NCBI RefSeq assembly: GCF_031877795.1
Contig: NC_133932.1
Location: 23,376,180-23,440,179 of the forward strand
Length of the DNA stretch: 64,000 nucleotides
Origin: Strix aluco
Lineage: Eukaryota > Chordata > Aves > Strigiformes > Strigidae
Direction of reading: 5' to 3'
The position numbers and the translations under genes are program-made. The first letter of the stretch is position 1. Each line of letters begins with the position of its first letter. This document shows positions 12,900 through 24,402 of this stretch, in pieces. A model generated the notes under the pieces. It searched no databases and was not told the DNA's origin. It saw only the letters and a program-made list of their open reading frames with translations.

Positions 12900-15350
12900 C
12901 ATAGAATCATAGCATGGTTTGGGTTGGAAGTGACCTTTAAAGGTCATCTAGTCCAACCCCCCTGCAATAAGCAGGGACACCTTCCACTAGATCAGGTTGC
13001 TCAGAGCTCTGGCCAAACTGACCTTGAATGTTTCCAGGGAGGGGGCATCTACCACCTCTCTGGGCAACCTGTTCCAGTGTTTCACAACTCTCATCATAAA
13101 AAAATTTCTTCCCTATATCTAGTCTGAAACTACCTTCTTTTAGTTTAAACCATTACCCTTTGACCTATCACTAGAGGCCTTACTAAAAAGTCTGCCCCCA
13201 TCTTTCTTATAAGCTCCCTTGAAGTACAGAAAGGCCGCTGTAAGGTCTCCCTGGAGCCTTCTGTTCTCCAGACTAAACAACCCCAACTCTCTCAGTCTGT
13301 CCTCATAGGACAGGTGTTCCAGCCCTCTGATCATTTTTGTGGCCCTCATCTGGACCCACTCCAACAGGTCCATGTCTGTCTTGTGCTGAGGACTCCAGAG
13401 CTGGATGCAGTACTCCAGGTGGGGTCTCACCAGGGTAGAGGGGCAGAATCACCTGCCTTGGCCTGTTGGCCATGCTTCTTTTTATTCAGCCCAGGATATG
13501 GTTGGTTTTCCGGGCTGTGAGTGCACATTGTTGGCTCATGTCCAGCTTTTCATCTACCAGTATTCCCAAGCCCTTCTCTGCAGAGCTGCTCTCAATCTTT
13601 TCATCCCCCAACCTGTATTGATTGCCCTGACCCAGAGGCAGGACCTTGTACTTGGCCTTGATGAACCTCATGATGTTCACATGGGCTCACTTCTCAAGCT
13701 TGTCCAGGTCCCTCTGAATGGCATTCCATTGCTTAGGTACGTCAACTGCAACACTCAGTTTGGTGTCACCTGCATATTTGCTGAGGGTGCTCTCAATCCT
13801 ACTGTCTCTGTTGTTGATGAAGCTATTAAACAGTACTGGTCCCAATACAGACCTCTGAGGGACACAACTGGTCACTGATCTCTATCTGGACTTTGAACAG
13901 TTGGCCGCTACCCTCTGGATGTGACCATCCAACCAATTCCTCATCCACCAAATAGTCCATCCATCAAATCCATATCTCTCCAATTTAGAGAGAAGGATAT
14001 TGGGGGGGACCATGTTAAAGGCCTTCCAGAAGTCCAGATAGATGGTATCTGTAGCTCTTCCTTTGTTCACTGATATAGTCACTCCATCATTGAAGGCCAC
14101 TAGGTTGGTCAGGCAAGACTTGCCCTCAGTGAAGGCATGCTGGCTGTCTTGAATCACCTCTCTGTCCTCCATGTGTCTTAGCATAGCTTCTACGAGGATC
14201 TGTTCCATGATCTTCCCTGGCACAGAGGTGAGGTTTACAGGTCAGTAGTTTCCAGGGTTCTTGTTCTACCCTTTTTAAAAATGGGTGTAATGTTTCCCTT
14301 TTTTCAGTCACCAGTGAATTCACTTGACTGACATGACTTTTCAAATATCATGGAGAATGGCTTGCCAACTACATCAGCCAGTTCCCTCAGGACTCTGGGA
14401 TGCATCTTGTCAGGTCCCATTATGTATTTTCAGGTTCCTCAGGTGGTCTCAAACCTGATCTTCCTTTACAGAGGGAGGGACTTTGTCCGCCAATCCCTGC
14501 CTTGCGGTCCATCCACTCAAGAGGTGTGGGAAGACAGACTGCTAGTGAAGACTGAGGCAAAAATGTTGTTGAGTGCCTCAGCCTCCTCCTTGTCCATTGT
14601 TACCAGTTTGCCAGTCATGTTCATCAGGGGGGTATGCTTTCTTTCACCTTCTTTTTCTGGCTGACATACCTATAGAAGCCTTTATTATTCTTTGTGTCCC
14701 TTGCCAAGCTCAGCTCCAGCTGTGTCTTGGCCTTTCTGACCCCATTCCTACACAACCAGGCAATGTCCCTATACTGTTCCCAGGATACCTGTCTCTGCTT
14801 CCACTGCCTGTGCATTTCCTTCTTGCTCTTTAGTTTGACCAGCAGGTCTTGACTCATCCATGCTGGTCTCTTGCCTTCCTTTCCTGATTTCTTACACATG
14901 GGGATTGAGAGCTCTTGTGCTCTGTGGAAAGTGTCCTTAAAGATCTGCCAGCTCTGTTCTGTTCCCTTGTCCCTGAGGGCAGATTCCCAGAGGGTCCTAT
15001 TGACTAACTCTTTGAACAGCTGGAAGTTTGCTTTCCTAAAATTCAGGGTTCTGACTTTACTCTTCATTTGACTCGTATCCCTCAGGACTGTGAACACCAG
15101 TGCATGATCACTGCAGCCCAAACTGCCTCCAATCTTGATGCCACCAATTAGCTCACTTCCACAAGGTTCCCTTTGTTGCCTCAGTCTCTAATTCTTACCC
15201 ATAAGCTTTGAACTTACTTGTGGTTATTCTTCAGAGACAGCTCTTCACAATCTATCCATTTCTTGACGTAGAGGGCAATCCCTCTGCCCCTCCTTCCTTG
15301 CCAGTTCCTTCTGAACAGCTTGTAGTAAACGATAGCCGCACTCAGTAACA
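12900..15350 (-). mobile_element. CR1 LINE, 5'-truncated, with 3' UTR, RT and part of endonuclease
   Basis: Read on the minus strand, this is a chicken-repeat-1 (CR1) non-LTR retrotransposon. The 3' end is at 12900, where the + strand shows the complement of the ATTCTATG-type CR1 tail (catagaatcatag). The conserved 3' UTR ('ttgggttggaagtgacc', 'tctagtccaacccc') runs to about 13130. ORF2 fragments follow upstream in several frames: a C-terminal domain (13140-13430, 'RPHLEYC', 'IRGLEHLSYEDRL'), RT motifs (13687-14223), the linker after the endonuclease (14624-15121, 'SDHAL', 'RPAWMS', 'FYRYV') and an endonuclease piece (15214-15345, 'LFRRNWQGRRGRGIALYV'). The 5' end is truncated inside the endonuclease at about 15345-15355, and ORF1 and the 5' UTR are absent. 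Frames are broken, so it is inactive. Confidence 0.95.
13140..15345 (-). pseudogene. Broken CR1 ORF2 (endonuclease/reverse transcriptase remnant)
   Basis: CR1 ORF2 encodes an apurinic-type endonuclease followed by a reverse transcriptase used for target-primed retrotransposition. Here it is split over at least six short frames. RT motif A reads '[13 protein letters not shown]' near 14005-14043, where the family usually has S/C before KAF and D after it. The catalytic tetrad position reads YAGD instead of YADD at 13765-13776, so one metal-binding aspartate is lost. Between 'IDCEELSLKNNHK' (about 15214-15250) and 'IGGSLGCSDHALVF' (about 15090-15130) most of the central endonuclease is missing compared with other CR1 ORF2 proteins. 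The piece directly before 'GGIKIGGSLGCSDH' is short and unlike the family, which points to an internal deletion. It is non-functional. Confidence 0.9.
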
Positions 15351-15949
15351 GCACTACTGTAAAAAAATCTAAAGGTTCTGTGTGTAGCTTTGACTTCATA
15401 TAATCCTTTGTTTGAGCAAATGAATTCCAAAGGATGTAAAGTATGTATCAGTTTAAAACAGGTTTTCAGCCTAATCTCAAAGCTGAAGTTCTGACTTATG
15501 TACCTGAAACTGTGAGGCCAAATTTACACTTGTGGAAACAGGTGGAATTAATGCTGCTTAATGCTAAAGCATGAATAGTTTTAAAATACAAAAACTGAAA
15601 TGTAAATTTGTTACGTGTTTTTTAAACCAGTGGGTTATGGGTACCCCATCTGTGGGTAAAGTTGTGTCGAGTATGCCTAACACCAGTATAGTTATTTCCC
15701 TGCTGGTGTGGAAATGAGCTTTACTAGTACAAGCTTCTTTGTAACAGTTTCACAGCAGCAAGAAAGTTGAGGAACCATTTTAATAATACAGGAGATTTGA
15801 AAGGCATAGCTTTTGCCAAGCATGCTTATGGAAAGATCAACTTTATACAGAAACTGCACTGAGAATTTTCTTACACATCCAGTCAGTCATGTATAGATGT
15901 CAGTAGAAAGAATTTTTCAGATTCCGTAAGGAATTTAAGCATCTAATGA
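15351..15949. other. Intergenic, no gene seen
   Basis: AT-rich sequence upstream of the CR1 truncation point. Nothing was recognised. Confidence 0.5.
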
Positions 15950-16040
15950 TTCTGATGAACCCCAGTTGAGATTTTCAAGGAGCTTTAACAAGTTAGGTAC
16001 TTATCTCCCATTGGCTTTATCTATTCAGTCACTTTGGGGA
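15950..16040. repeat. Possible ancient amniote interspersed repeat
   Basis: The order 'gagattttcaaggagcttta', 'agttaggtacttatctccca' and 'ttggcttt' resembles an old, often palindromic repeat of turtles, crocodilians and birds with 'gattttcaaaggagcct', 'gttaggtgcc' and 'ctcccattgactttc' blocks. About 60 bp is convincing; the class is not assigned. Confidence 0.35.
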
Positions 16041-18980
16041 GGAAAAAAAAAAGCTGTTAGACCATTCTAATCAGATTTAGCTGCTTAGATACTCATCGAA
16101 ATATTTGCCTGATTTACAGTTAGTGATTGTTATCTGTTTTAAAGACTTAACAAAAAAAAATCTATAAAATTGCTGTACACTAATGCAGAATTTTTTCTAG
16201 AAAAATATTTTTCCAAAGCAGTGGTAATCTAAACTACAGCTCATAGAAGATTGCTTTATAGGGTTTAAATACCATATTGCAATTATGCAATCATATATGC
16301 ATTTAATAATTTAACTAATAAAACTATGTAATTTTAAAAAAACCTACAGAAGGGTTCATAAAAGGTGGCAGCTAGTCTCTGAAACTTGGACTAAAGTTTT
16401 CTATGCTATTAAACAAAACAAACCAGTCTGAATATACCTTTATCTCTAGCATGGAGACTTTGAAAGTAAAAATGTTTTATTTCACACAGTGATTTAGCTC
16501 AGTTCAAAGACCCACACATTTAGGCTTCTTGCAGAGCTCTACTGCAACTGGAGACTGACAGATGAAACGAGTCTTTTCATTTTTGTTTTATTACCTGCCA
16601 TAGTAGTCAGTTATACCCGATCATATAAAAACATATAATAATTTTTATTAAAGACTATAATTTAATGTCAAGATGTTAACCTTTCCCCATATTATTATTT
16701 CCTTCTTTTAGTTTTCTGAGCATATGGTTCTTAGCTGTTCCAGCTAAAACCCTCATGTTTTGCCTGCAGTTGCGCAGAATAAAATTGACATTTCTCATAA
16801 AGATTACATTCATTTTACCTTTTTGAAAAGCTTCTTGAACTTTAGAACTGCCCTCAGCTTTCTGCAATAGATGATTGGTTTCACCTATTTTTATACTTTT
16901 CATTTCTAAGTTTCAAGGCTACAATTAAAAATCAGTTTGTTTTAGCTTTTTACCAGTCAGAAGCAAACAGGTAACTCATAAAAGATGTGGAATCAAACTA
17001 ATATATTTATAAACTGTGCAAAAAGCCTGGAGTTTTCATTCTATAGAGGAAGCCCAAGATTTTGATAGACTGGCAGAAAGAATTACTGATACTCTTTCTG
17101 TTGTTAAGGTTCACTAGAGAGCTATAAATGTTAAAGAGAAGGTTAAACGGAAGGTGAAAATTTGAGATCGTTTTTCAGCATGCTTTGTTTAAATTTGACA
17201 AAAATAATTTCTGCAGACTATATTTGGCATTCATTTATAACAGTGAGAATCCAGTCACTAATTTCACATGAAAGCAATGAAGACAGAAAATGAAGGCAAA
17301 ATTACGTATTATATTAAGACCCAATTTGTAAACATCAAAATATCCATATGGGTTCCTTTCTTGCCAGTCCTTTTATCTGTAATTTACTCCTCATTCATAC
17401 TTTCGGACTACTCTGTATTTTCTGCTTTCAATTAGCAGAGCTTTTCAATTTAACAACTTAAATTAAACTTTCAATTTAACAACTTACTGCAATAAATTTT
17501 GTTAGATGTAAGATAAGCAGTTTGCTTGACCAAAAGGCTCCAACTGTTAAGAAAATGAGAACCTGCCAATATTTTATGATACTGGCTACAATTCAATAGC
17601 TACTTAAATAGAATTTAGCCAAGCCTGTTACATGATACTCTCAGTATTTTTCTTATACATATACTCATAATCATGAATGCTATCGGTACATAAACCTCAC
17701 TGGGTAGTGATAATCTACTCTAAATAAGGCAAGACGATATCTTAAAACCCACAAAGTATCATATTTAACATTTTTATCCTCCCAAGGCTATGCTGAGAAT
17801 AGAAATTAGTGCATGCTCTCAGACAAATTGCATTAAACCAAATGGGATCTTGAATAAAAATAATATTATTTAAGTTATAAAATGTTCTACTTGAAAATGT
17901 TTAATCCAAATGACTTATTTTTAGCACTGCCAAGAGCAATACGCAATATATCTACAACTACATTACTGAATTTCTGTTTAAGGCTGAATAAAAGTCATCT
18001 GCACAACTGTTTTTATAGATATTACATGTATATGTGTGTGTATATATATGTATGCATATGCGTATGGTATTCTTATTCTGATGCACAGGAGATTATATGC
18101 ATAAGAAGCATGGACAAGCTGAATTTACATCAGTATTTAAGAAGATGAGAATATGGCAGTTATTTCAAGCAGAAGGTAATAGACTGACATGAGAGGTATG
18201 ATTGATAGCTGATACATAAGATCTGTCGCAGGGAGCATGCCAAATGTGCCAGCCACATGGCACAATGGGCACCTCAGGACTACAGCATTCACCACACCAT
18301 GCTTACAATAATAGAGGTATCTAATACTAAAACCAGAATTTTATTTAGTTCTGCCAATGCTGTCACGCAGCAAAACTTTTAATACTCCCTTGTATGAGTT
18401 GAAATATACATTTATCGGTAGTAAAATTTTGTTCATCTGACATCTCTTTTACAACTGAGAAGTCTGGTAAGAAAATGCCAGTGTATACAAACCACATATG
18501 TATAGAGAGAATGACTGGTCTTTCTTAGTGTAAGAGGCTTGTCAAAAACAGATAGCTGTATCTTAATTTCCATTATGCTAAGACCCTTCTATGGTCTATG
18601 TCAAAGTGAGGGAAGCTTAGCAATAGCCTAGAAAAAACTCCTTGTGCAATAAGCCTTCCATTCAGCAAAGTGCATAACTATGTGGTTTGCTTGTCTGGGA
18701 TTCCTCCTCTTCCCCATCTGATGTCCTGGGAGATGCTGGGGTGCTAGCTAGCATGTGGTACAATGTGGCTACTCTCTTTTCCCAAGTTAGAAGAGCCAAG
18801 GTTCTGAAGAAGCCTAAGAGACATGGCATGAAAACCCAGATGAAAATGTTCCAATATAAACACTGTAGAAGATTCTATATGACCTCACTGCATGAAGTAT
18901 AGAAATTTTTTAAGTCATCTTAAGCCCTTTTTTTAGGGGGGAAAATATAAATAACATTAACCACAACAATATTTTTTTTC
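16041..18980. other. Intergenic, no gene seen
   Basis: AT-rich sequence. It contains a 26-bp-period duplication at 17443-17486 and a TG/TA-rich stretch at about 18020-18066. The open frames 16676-16903 (-), 17882-18148 (+) and 18687-18902 (+) have no recognisable motif. Confidence 0.5.
17443..17486. repeat. Tandem duplication, 26-bp period
   Basis: An 18-bp segment (tttcaatttaacaactta) occurs at 17443-17460 and again identically at 17469-17486. The copies are separated by 8 bp, which looks like a small local duplication. Confidence 0.9.
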
Positions 18981-18985
18981 CCTTA

Positions 18986-19544
18986 TGTCTTGGTTTCGGC
19001 TGGGATAGAGTTAATTTTTCTTCTTAGTAGCTAGAATAGTGCTGTGTTTTGGATTGAGTATGGGATTTGGTATGAGAGGAATGTTGATAATACACTGATG
19101 TTTATGGTTGTTGCCTAGAGATCAAGGACTCTCCAATTCCCCGTGTCCTGTCCATGTGCAGGTGTACAAGAAGTCGGGAGGGAGCAGAGCCAGAGCACCG
19201 GACCTAAATTAGCCAATGGAATATTCCATATCATGTAACATCATACTCAGTATATAAAGGACAGGTGGCTGTGAAGAAGACGGTTTCTGGGATTGCAATT
19301 TCAGGATCACTAGCCAGGAACAGGCTGGGTATTGGTCAGCTGGTGGTGAGCAATCACATTGTACATTACTCATTTGTACTTTCTATTATTGCTAGTGTTT
19401 TATTTTATTTCAATTATTAAACTGGTTTTATCTCAACCTACGAGTCTCCCTTCACTCCTCCAATCTCTCTATCCCCCTCAGGTTGGGGAGAGTGAGTGAG
19501 TGGCGGCATGGTTCTCAGTTCCCCTCTGAGCTCAAACCACGACA
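18986..19544 (+). mobile_element. Solo ERV LTR (avian ERVK/ERVL type), near complete
   Basis: The element opens with TGTCTTGGTTT and closes with AAACCACGACA. These ends are imperfect inverted repeats of each other, with one mismatch in 11, and give the canonical TG...CA. A CCAAT box lies at 19213-19217 and a TATA box (tatataaagg) at 19251-19260. An 'attaaa' polyadenylation signal lies at 19416-19421, followed by the 'ctcaacctacgagtctccc' U5 start and the C/T-rich and G-rich U5 typical of avian LTRs. Flanking pentamers are cctta (18981-18985) and cttta (19545-19549), a likely 5-bp target-site duplication with one change. No gag/pol/env sequence lies on either side, so this is a solo LTR left after LTR-LTR recombination. 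Its intact ends suggest it is younger than most repeats here. Confidence 0.9.
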
Positions 19545-19549
19545 CTTTA

Positions 19550-22475
19550 AGAAAAAAATAAGGCTTTTTTTCCCATCTCATCCATGGGTTTTTTTCAAGA
19601 TTTTATATTGTGTTTTCACTGAAAAATAAAAAGATAGCTTTTTTTTAGAAATTTAAAAGACTTCTCTTCCAGTACATGGTAATAACAAGAGGAACAGCAT
19701 AGATACAGAGAATTTAACACCCTTTTTGATTTTGGGGGTTTTTTTGGTAGTAAAACACATAAAGCAAAAGAACTAAAGCTCTGCTTTTGCCTCATTGACA
19801 TGAATGAACTTTCACAAATACAAAAGAAGATAGGGTTAAGCCAAAGAAGAGTATACAATGAACAGGAGCAGGGCCAGTTCAAGGTTGAAATAGAGTTATC
19901 TCACAAGTTAGGTCCAAAACCATTTGAAATCAGTGACATCATTTTTATGGAGTTGTATACTTCACAAATTAAATACTGTTTCAAAACGGGACATTATTGA
20001 AGAGCAGTATAAAAGGAAAGAATAAAATATAAGAAACTTGTAATAGGTATATTTAGCATATTGCATACACATGTTCATCCCATGGTTCTCCCATGTAATA
20101 CTACTGAATGCAAACCAGTGCAGAATGTGGTTCTCTGAGTACATTTTCTGGGAATTAGAGCCCTGTTTAGGTCAGTTTATGTACAATAAAATTTTTGCAG
20201 TGTGTGACCTTCTAACCTGCCAAGATCTTAGCTGATACTTAATAAATGAATATCCAAATATTTTTTCCTGAGCTGTTTCACAGAAGAATTTCAGCATCAT
20301 TCTTAACTTTACATATTACCCAAAATAGTTCCGGAAATAGACGTTGATCACTTGAGAAAAGTGGTTTTTAACTGCTGACAATACTAAGGCAATTTCAATA
20401 GCTGAATTGCATCAAATGATACCATACATTTGCTTCTATATAACTCATTTTAATTTCTTATCACCAGTCATCTCAGTCATTTTCCAGAAAAAATTATTTT
20501 CTTAGATTACATATTTAAAGCTTTGTGACGAATCATGGCAAATATCTGCAACATAAATAACTTAATGGTCATAAGTTCTATAATTAGATTATTTTTTTTT
20601 CCTTCATTGTGTTCTTGTTCAGGCATGCTGAACCATCTTTAGGACATTAAGTTTCATAGATTGGTTCATGTTGTATTGCTTCAGTGTTCATTTTAATTTT
20701 ATCACTCATTTGAGACAGGATAAAAAAAGTTGAGGGGAAAGTGGTCTTACAATACATTGGTTGCTTGTTTTCTAATTTGTTTCTACCCCTTGAAAGAATT
20801 ATGAGAATGTACACACAAAATCTTCATACTGTTTTCCAGCCCAGAAATTCTACTCAGCCATTAAATTGTCTTCTGGTTTCTACAGGTTATTGTTTATTGT
20901 TCTGGTACTGTTTTAATTGACTTAATGCACAAAATGTCTGGGGTCAAGATTTTTGGCTTTAAGCAAGCTAGATGTCATAGCAGGATAGGAAAGGACAGGA
21001 GACCTTTATATACCAACAAATTACTTGGGCAGCACAGATAGTTTGCTTATTAGTCATTCTTTGACAAGTCAGAGGTCAAAATGGGAGCAATTTTAAGTGA
21101 GGATTTGGGTTATTTATTCAAGATAAATTCACCAACAACTTTTTCCTTAAATGCTGCAAACATACTTCTTTTTTTTAACAAACCTCTGAGAAATGTGGCA
21201 AGGGTAAATGAAAGATTGATACTGGAAGCAATTACTGTGACTGGATAGCATTATGTAAATTTATTACTCATAAGAACAATGACTGTAGAAAATTATATGT
21301 TTTTACCTTTCTTTTACTTAATCAGGTAGCCAATATTTGATGCCTTTTTATTTCCGCTAGGAAAATGCAATATAGATCAGTTATCTTCTGATATAATTGA
21401 GTGTAATTTACAAAAATGCAAAGGAAGCTGAACATAGTAGGAACAAAACTCAGGCCTTTCCATTGAGTTGTCTGTTCCAGAAGCACCTCAGTTTTTCTTC
21501 GCTCTTCACTCTTCTTTAACTTTGCTGGAGTTATGCTACCTGCTTGTCTCAGTTTCTGCTATCCTTCTCATTATTTCTGGTTGCTTCATACAGTCGTTCA
21601 TGTTGTTCATGCAGTTGCAGTTATTAGTACATTGATTTCTGTATTTGTAGACTATCCTAAACTAGTTCCTTGGTCCTTACTCTTAACTTCTAACAAACTT
21701 TCAGCCTCATACAGTAGCCTACTGTTCTTAAAGTTATTGTTATAAGAACTGGAATTACCTAAGCTTACCTAAGCTTGAATAAAAGGGTATAGCACGCTTA
21801 TTGAATTTAAGTAGATGTGTGATGAAACAAATACATACATGGAATGAAATCAAGGAGAAAAATCTCAATAGTATGGCAACATTCTTGGAATGAAATTGTA
21901 ATGTAGTTTTGCTTCAAAATCACTATTTCAGTAATTTGTTTTATGCTTTTCATAATAAACGGTATAAGGGTTAAACCACAGAATCCATCCATTTTGAAGT
22001 AATGACAAAATTTAAACTGAATCATGAAACAGCTTGCTTTATTGAGTAATTTTGAAAGTAGAGCATCAATTTAGAAATTATGCCAAATGTCATATTATCA
22101 GAACTCCTGCCTTTTCCACAGTTCTACCAATAACTTTCTCTCTTGAAAATATCATCTTGAGAAGATTTAGTCTTGCTTTTTTACCTCTTTCTCTTGGCAT
22201 CCAAACTTCAAATCAGTTCATGACTTAGAATCACTTAATTGCCAAAGAGGGATCTTGTCAAATACATTTTGAAAAATCTGAATAGAGAGAAGGCTAATTA
22301 AATCATCTTTACAATGATAATTCTAAGAATTCTTGCCTTTTTTCATGAGCTCCCTTATCTGATCCTACAGATGTCAGTCTGGATTAATGCTGTTTCTGTG
22401 TATTCTTCACATTCAGAATTTATGTAGATCTTCCAGGACTTTACTCACGACCAATTTTTAAACCTAGCTATCTAT
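19550..22475. other. Intergenic, no gene seen
   Basis: AT-rich sequence with poly(T) runs. A 10-bp unit (acctaagctt) is tandemly doubled at 21757-21776. No gene-like frame or recognisable repeat was found. Confidence 0.5.
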
Positions 22476-23340
22476 TGTGGTGGGCTGACCTTGGCTAAGG
22501 GCCAGACACCCACCAAGCCACTCTCTCACTCCCCCTCCTTAACAGGACAGGGGAGAAGATAGGATGAAAAAATTCATGGATCAAGATTAGGACAGGGACA
22601 TACATCACTCACCAATTAGTGACAGGCAAAATAGACTCAACTTGTAATTTATTTTTTTGCCAATTAAATTGGAGTTGGATGGTGAGAAATAAAGACAACA
22701 ACAAAATTACCTTCTCCCTACCTGACCCCTTCTTCCCAAGCTCAACTTCACCTCTTCGTTCCCCACTCCTCCACCTCCCCCGATGAGCAGTGGAGGGGGG
22801 ATGGGGAATGGGGCCCACGGTCAGTCCATAACAGCTCCTTTCTGCTGCTCCTTCCTCCTCATACTTTTCCCCTGCTCCAGCGTGGGTCTTTTCCACAGGC
22901 TGCAGTCCTTCAGGATAAACCTGCTCCATCCTGGCCTCTCCATGGGTCATAGTTCCTTCAGGGCATAGCCACCTGCTCCACCGCAGGGTCCTCCATGGCT
23001 GCAGTGTGGACATCTGCTCTAGCGTGGTCTCTCCACAGGCTGTTCCAGCACCAGGGGCACCTCTTCCTCCTCCTTCTCTCACCTTGGTGTTCACAGGGTA
23101 GCTTCTCACACTAATTTTGTTCTTTTTTCTCTTTGTCCAGCATTTTCTCCCCTTCCTTAACTATGTTTTCCCAGATGTGCCACCAGTTTGGCTGATGGGC
23201 TCAGCTGTGTCCTGTGGTGGGTCCATTGTGGAGCCAGCTGTGTCCAGGACAGGGCCTCCCCTTGACTCTCCTCACAGAGGCCGCATCTGCAGCCCCCCTG
23301 CTGCCTCCACTTTGACACCGACACCCAATACCTCTATACA
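22476..23340 (-). mobile_element. ERV LTR (ERVL-like), minus orientation
   Basis: On the + strand the block opens with 'tgtggtgggctgacc', the complement of the usual '...cccaccaca' LTR terminus. Read on the minus strand it shows the order known from avian ERVL LTRs: a purine-rich section with degenerate 'ctgcag..atgga..gagcaggt' units, an 'aataaa' near 22648-22653, the 'gtctattttgcctgtcact' and 'aattggtgagtga' U5 block, then 'ctggcccttagccaagg' at the end. It aligns by eye with the + strand LTR at 6905-7770, including the CCAAT/TATA neighbourhood, where the TATA position has decayed to 'tagttaag'. The U3 edge is uncertain (about 23332-23390), and a target duplication could not be fixed. Open frames at 22609-23377 on both strands fall inside the LTR and are not genes. 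Confidence 0.8.
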
Positions 23341-24302
23341 TCATCCTTCTTTTCTTGTAGCACTTTTAAGTTTTTAAAAATAGGGCCAGTTTCCCCACTT
23401 CAAATCTCATATTTATTTGCAATTCATCAATAACTTCATTTAAAATTGAATCTCAGTGATTAAGCTGGAAATGTGCTGTCCGAAGGTTGTGCTTGTGGGA
23501 GCTGTGGGATTTGCTTCACATGTGAGAGGTATACAAGCTGCATAATATCATTTGTTATCCCTAACTGGTAGAGGTAACTCCTTATTCTCCTTACTATAAG
23601 CCTTGTCATGCCCAGCACTCATCACCATTATTTTAAGAGTAATGAGGTTTTGGTTTTGTTTTTGTTTTAAATAAAACCAGCAACAATAGAGTCAGGCTCT
23701 GATGTCCATGAATTCTTATGCTGGACAGACAGGAATGAAATTTCATTGTCTTTGAGGATGCTACACGTTACGCTCTGCTTACTGCTTTTATTCAGCTGCT
23801 ATTTAATAAGTAGCTGGTGATAATAAATATTATTTAATTCTCTGTCCTAATCCATCAGATATTTATCAAACTGAACTGTGTGCTGTGAGACTTAACCCAG
23901 TGATCTTATCTTATTATTTCTTTGAGTAATACTCTAGAGACAGAGACTTATGCGGTGCTGCCCTGCCACACGCCACATGGCACCTCCCAGTACAGGCAGC
24001 CCCACTGCCCTGGGTAGTTCCTCGGTGAGTATGGGACTGGGCAGGGAGGGACACAGGTCCTAGGCACATTAAAAATAGTTTTCCACTGCTGTGCACTCCA
24101 TGAACAAAGCTTAATGAGAGTTACAGCAGAGTAATGTCACCTCTCGTACAGGCTTTCAAGGAAGAACTTCATCTGGACTTGGGTTTCAGAGTTGCCACCA
24201 TCTCTGAAGGTAGGAGGATGCACCCTGTCTCTTAAAGGCAAAGGAAGTGGTGTCTCAGCTTTATGCAGCATATCTGTTTTGTTTGGAAATACATAATGAA
24301 AA
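23341..24302. other. Intergenic, no gene seen
   Basis: AT-rich sequence with one slightly GC-richer patch at about 23940-24060. Nothing was recognised. Confidence 0.45.
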
Positions 24303-24402
24303 TCTCCATTTTACAGGTGGGATTTTGAATCACAGAGAGAGTAGATGATTTGTTCAAAGTCACATAGCTGAAACAAGGAATTGCATCTGGATTTTTGAAA
24401 AT
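24303..24402 (-). repeat. MIR (CORE-SINE) relic
   Basis: The + strand reads as the complement of a MIR element. 'ctccattttacaggtggga' (24304-24322) corresponds to the complement of the 'tcccc..ctgtaaaatgg' block. It is followed by 'cacagagaga', 'gatgatttgttcaaagtcac' (the 'gtgacyttgggcaagtcac' block reversed), 'atagctg' and 'aaggaattgcatctgg'. The order and spacing agree with the SINE over about 100 bp, with substitutions expected of a pre-avian insertion. No tRNA-like promoter function would remain. Confidence 0.75.

Noticed and set aside
13314-13878. + strand frames up to 157 codons across the CR1
   Set aside because: They are antisense to CR1 ORF2, whose minus-strand fragments match the LINE family.
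22609-23377. 166-codon minus-strand frame and + strand frames
   Set aside because: They fall within the second LTR. Composition and repeats explain the open frames.
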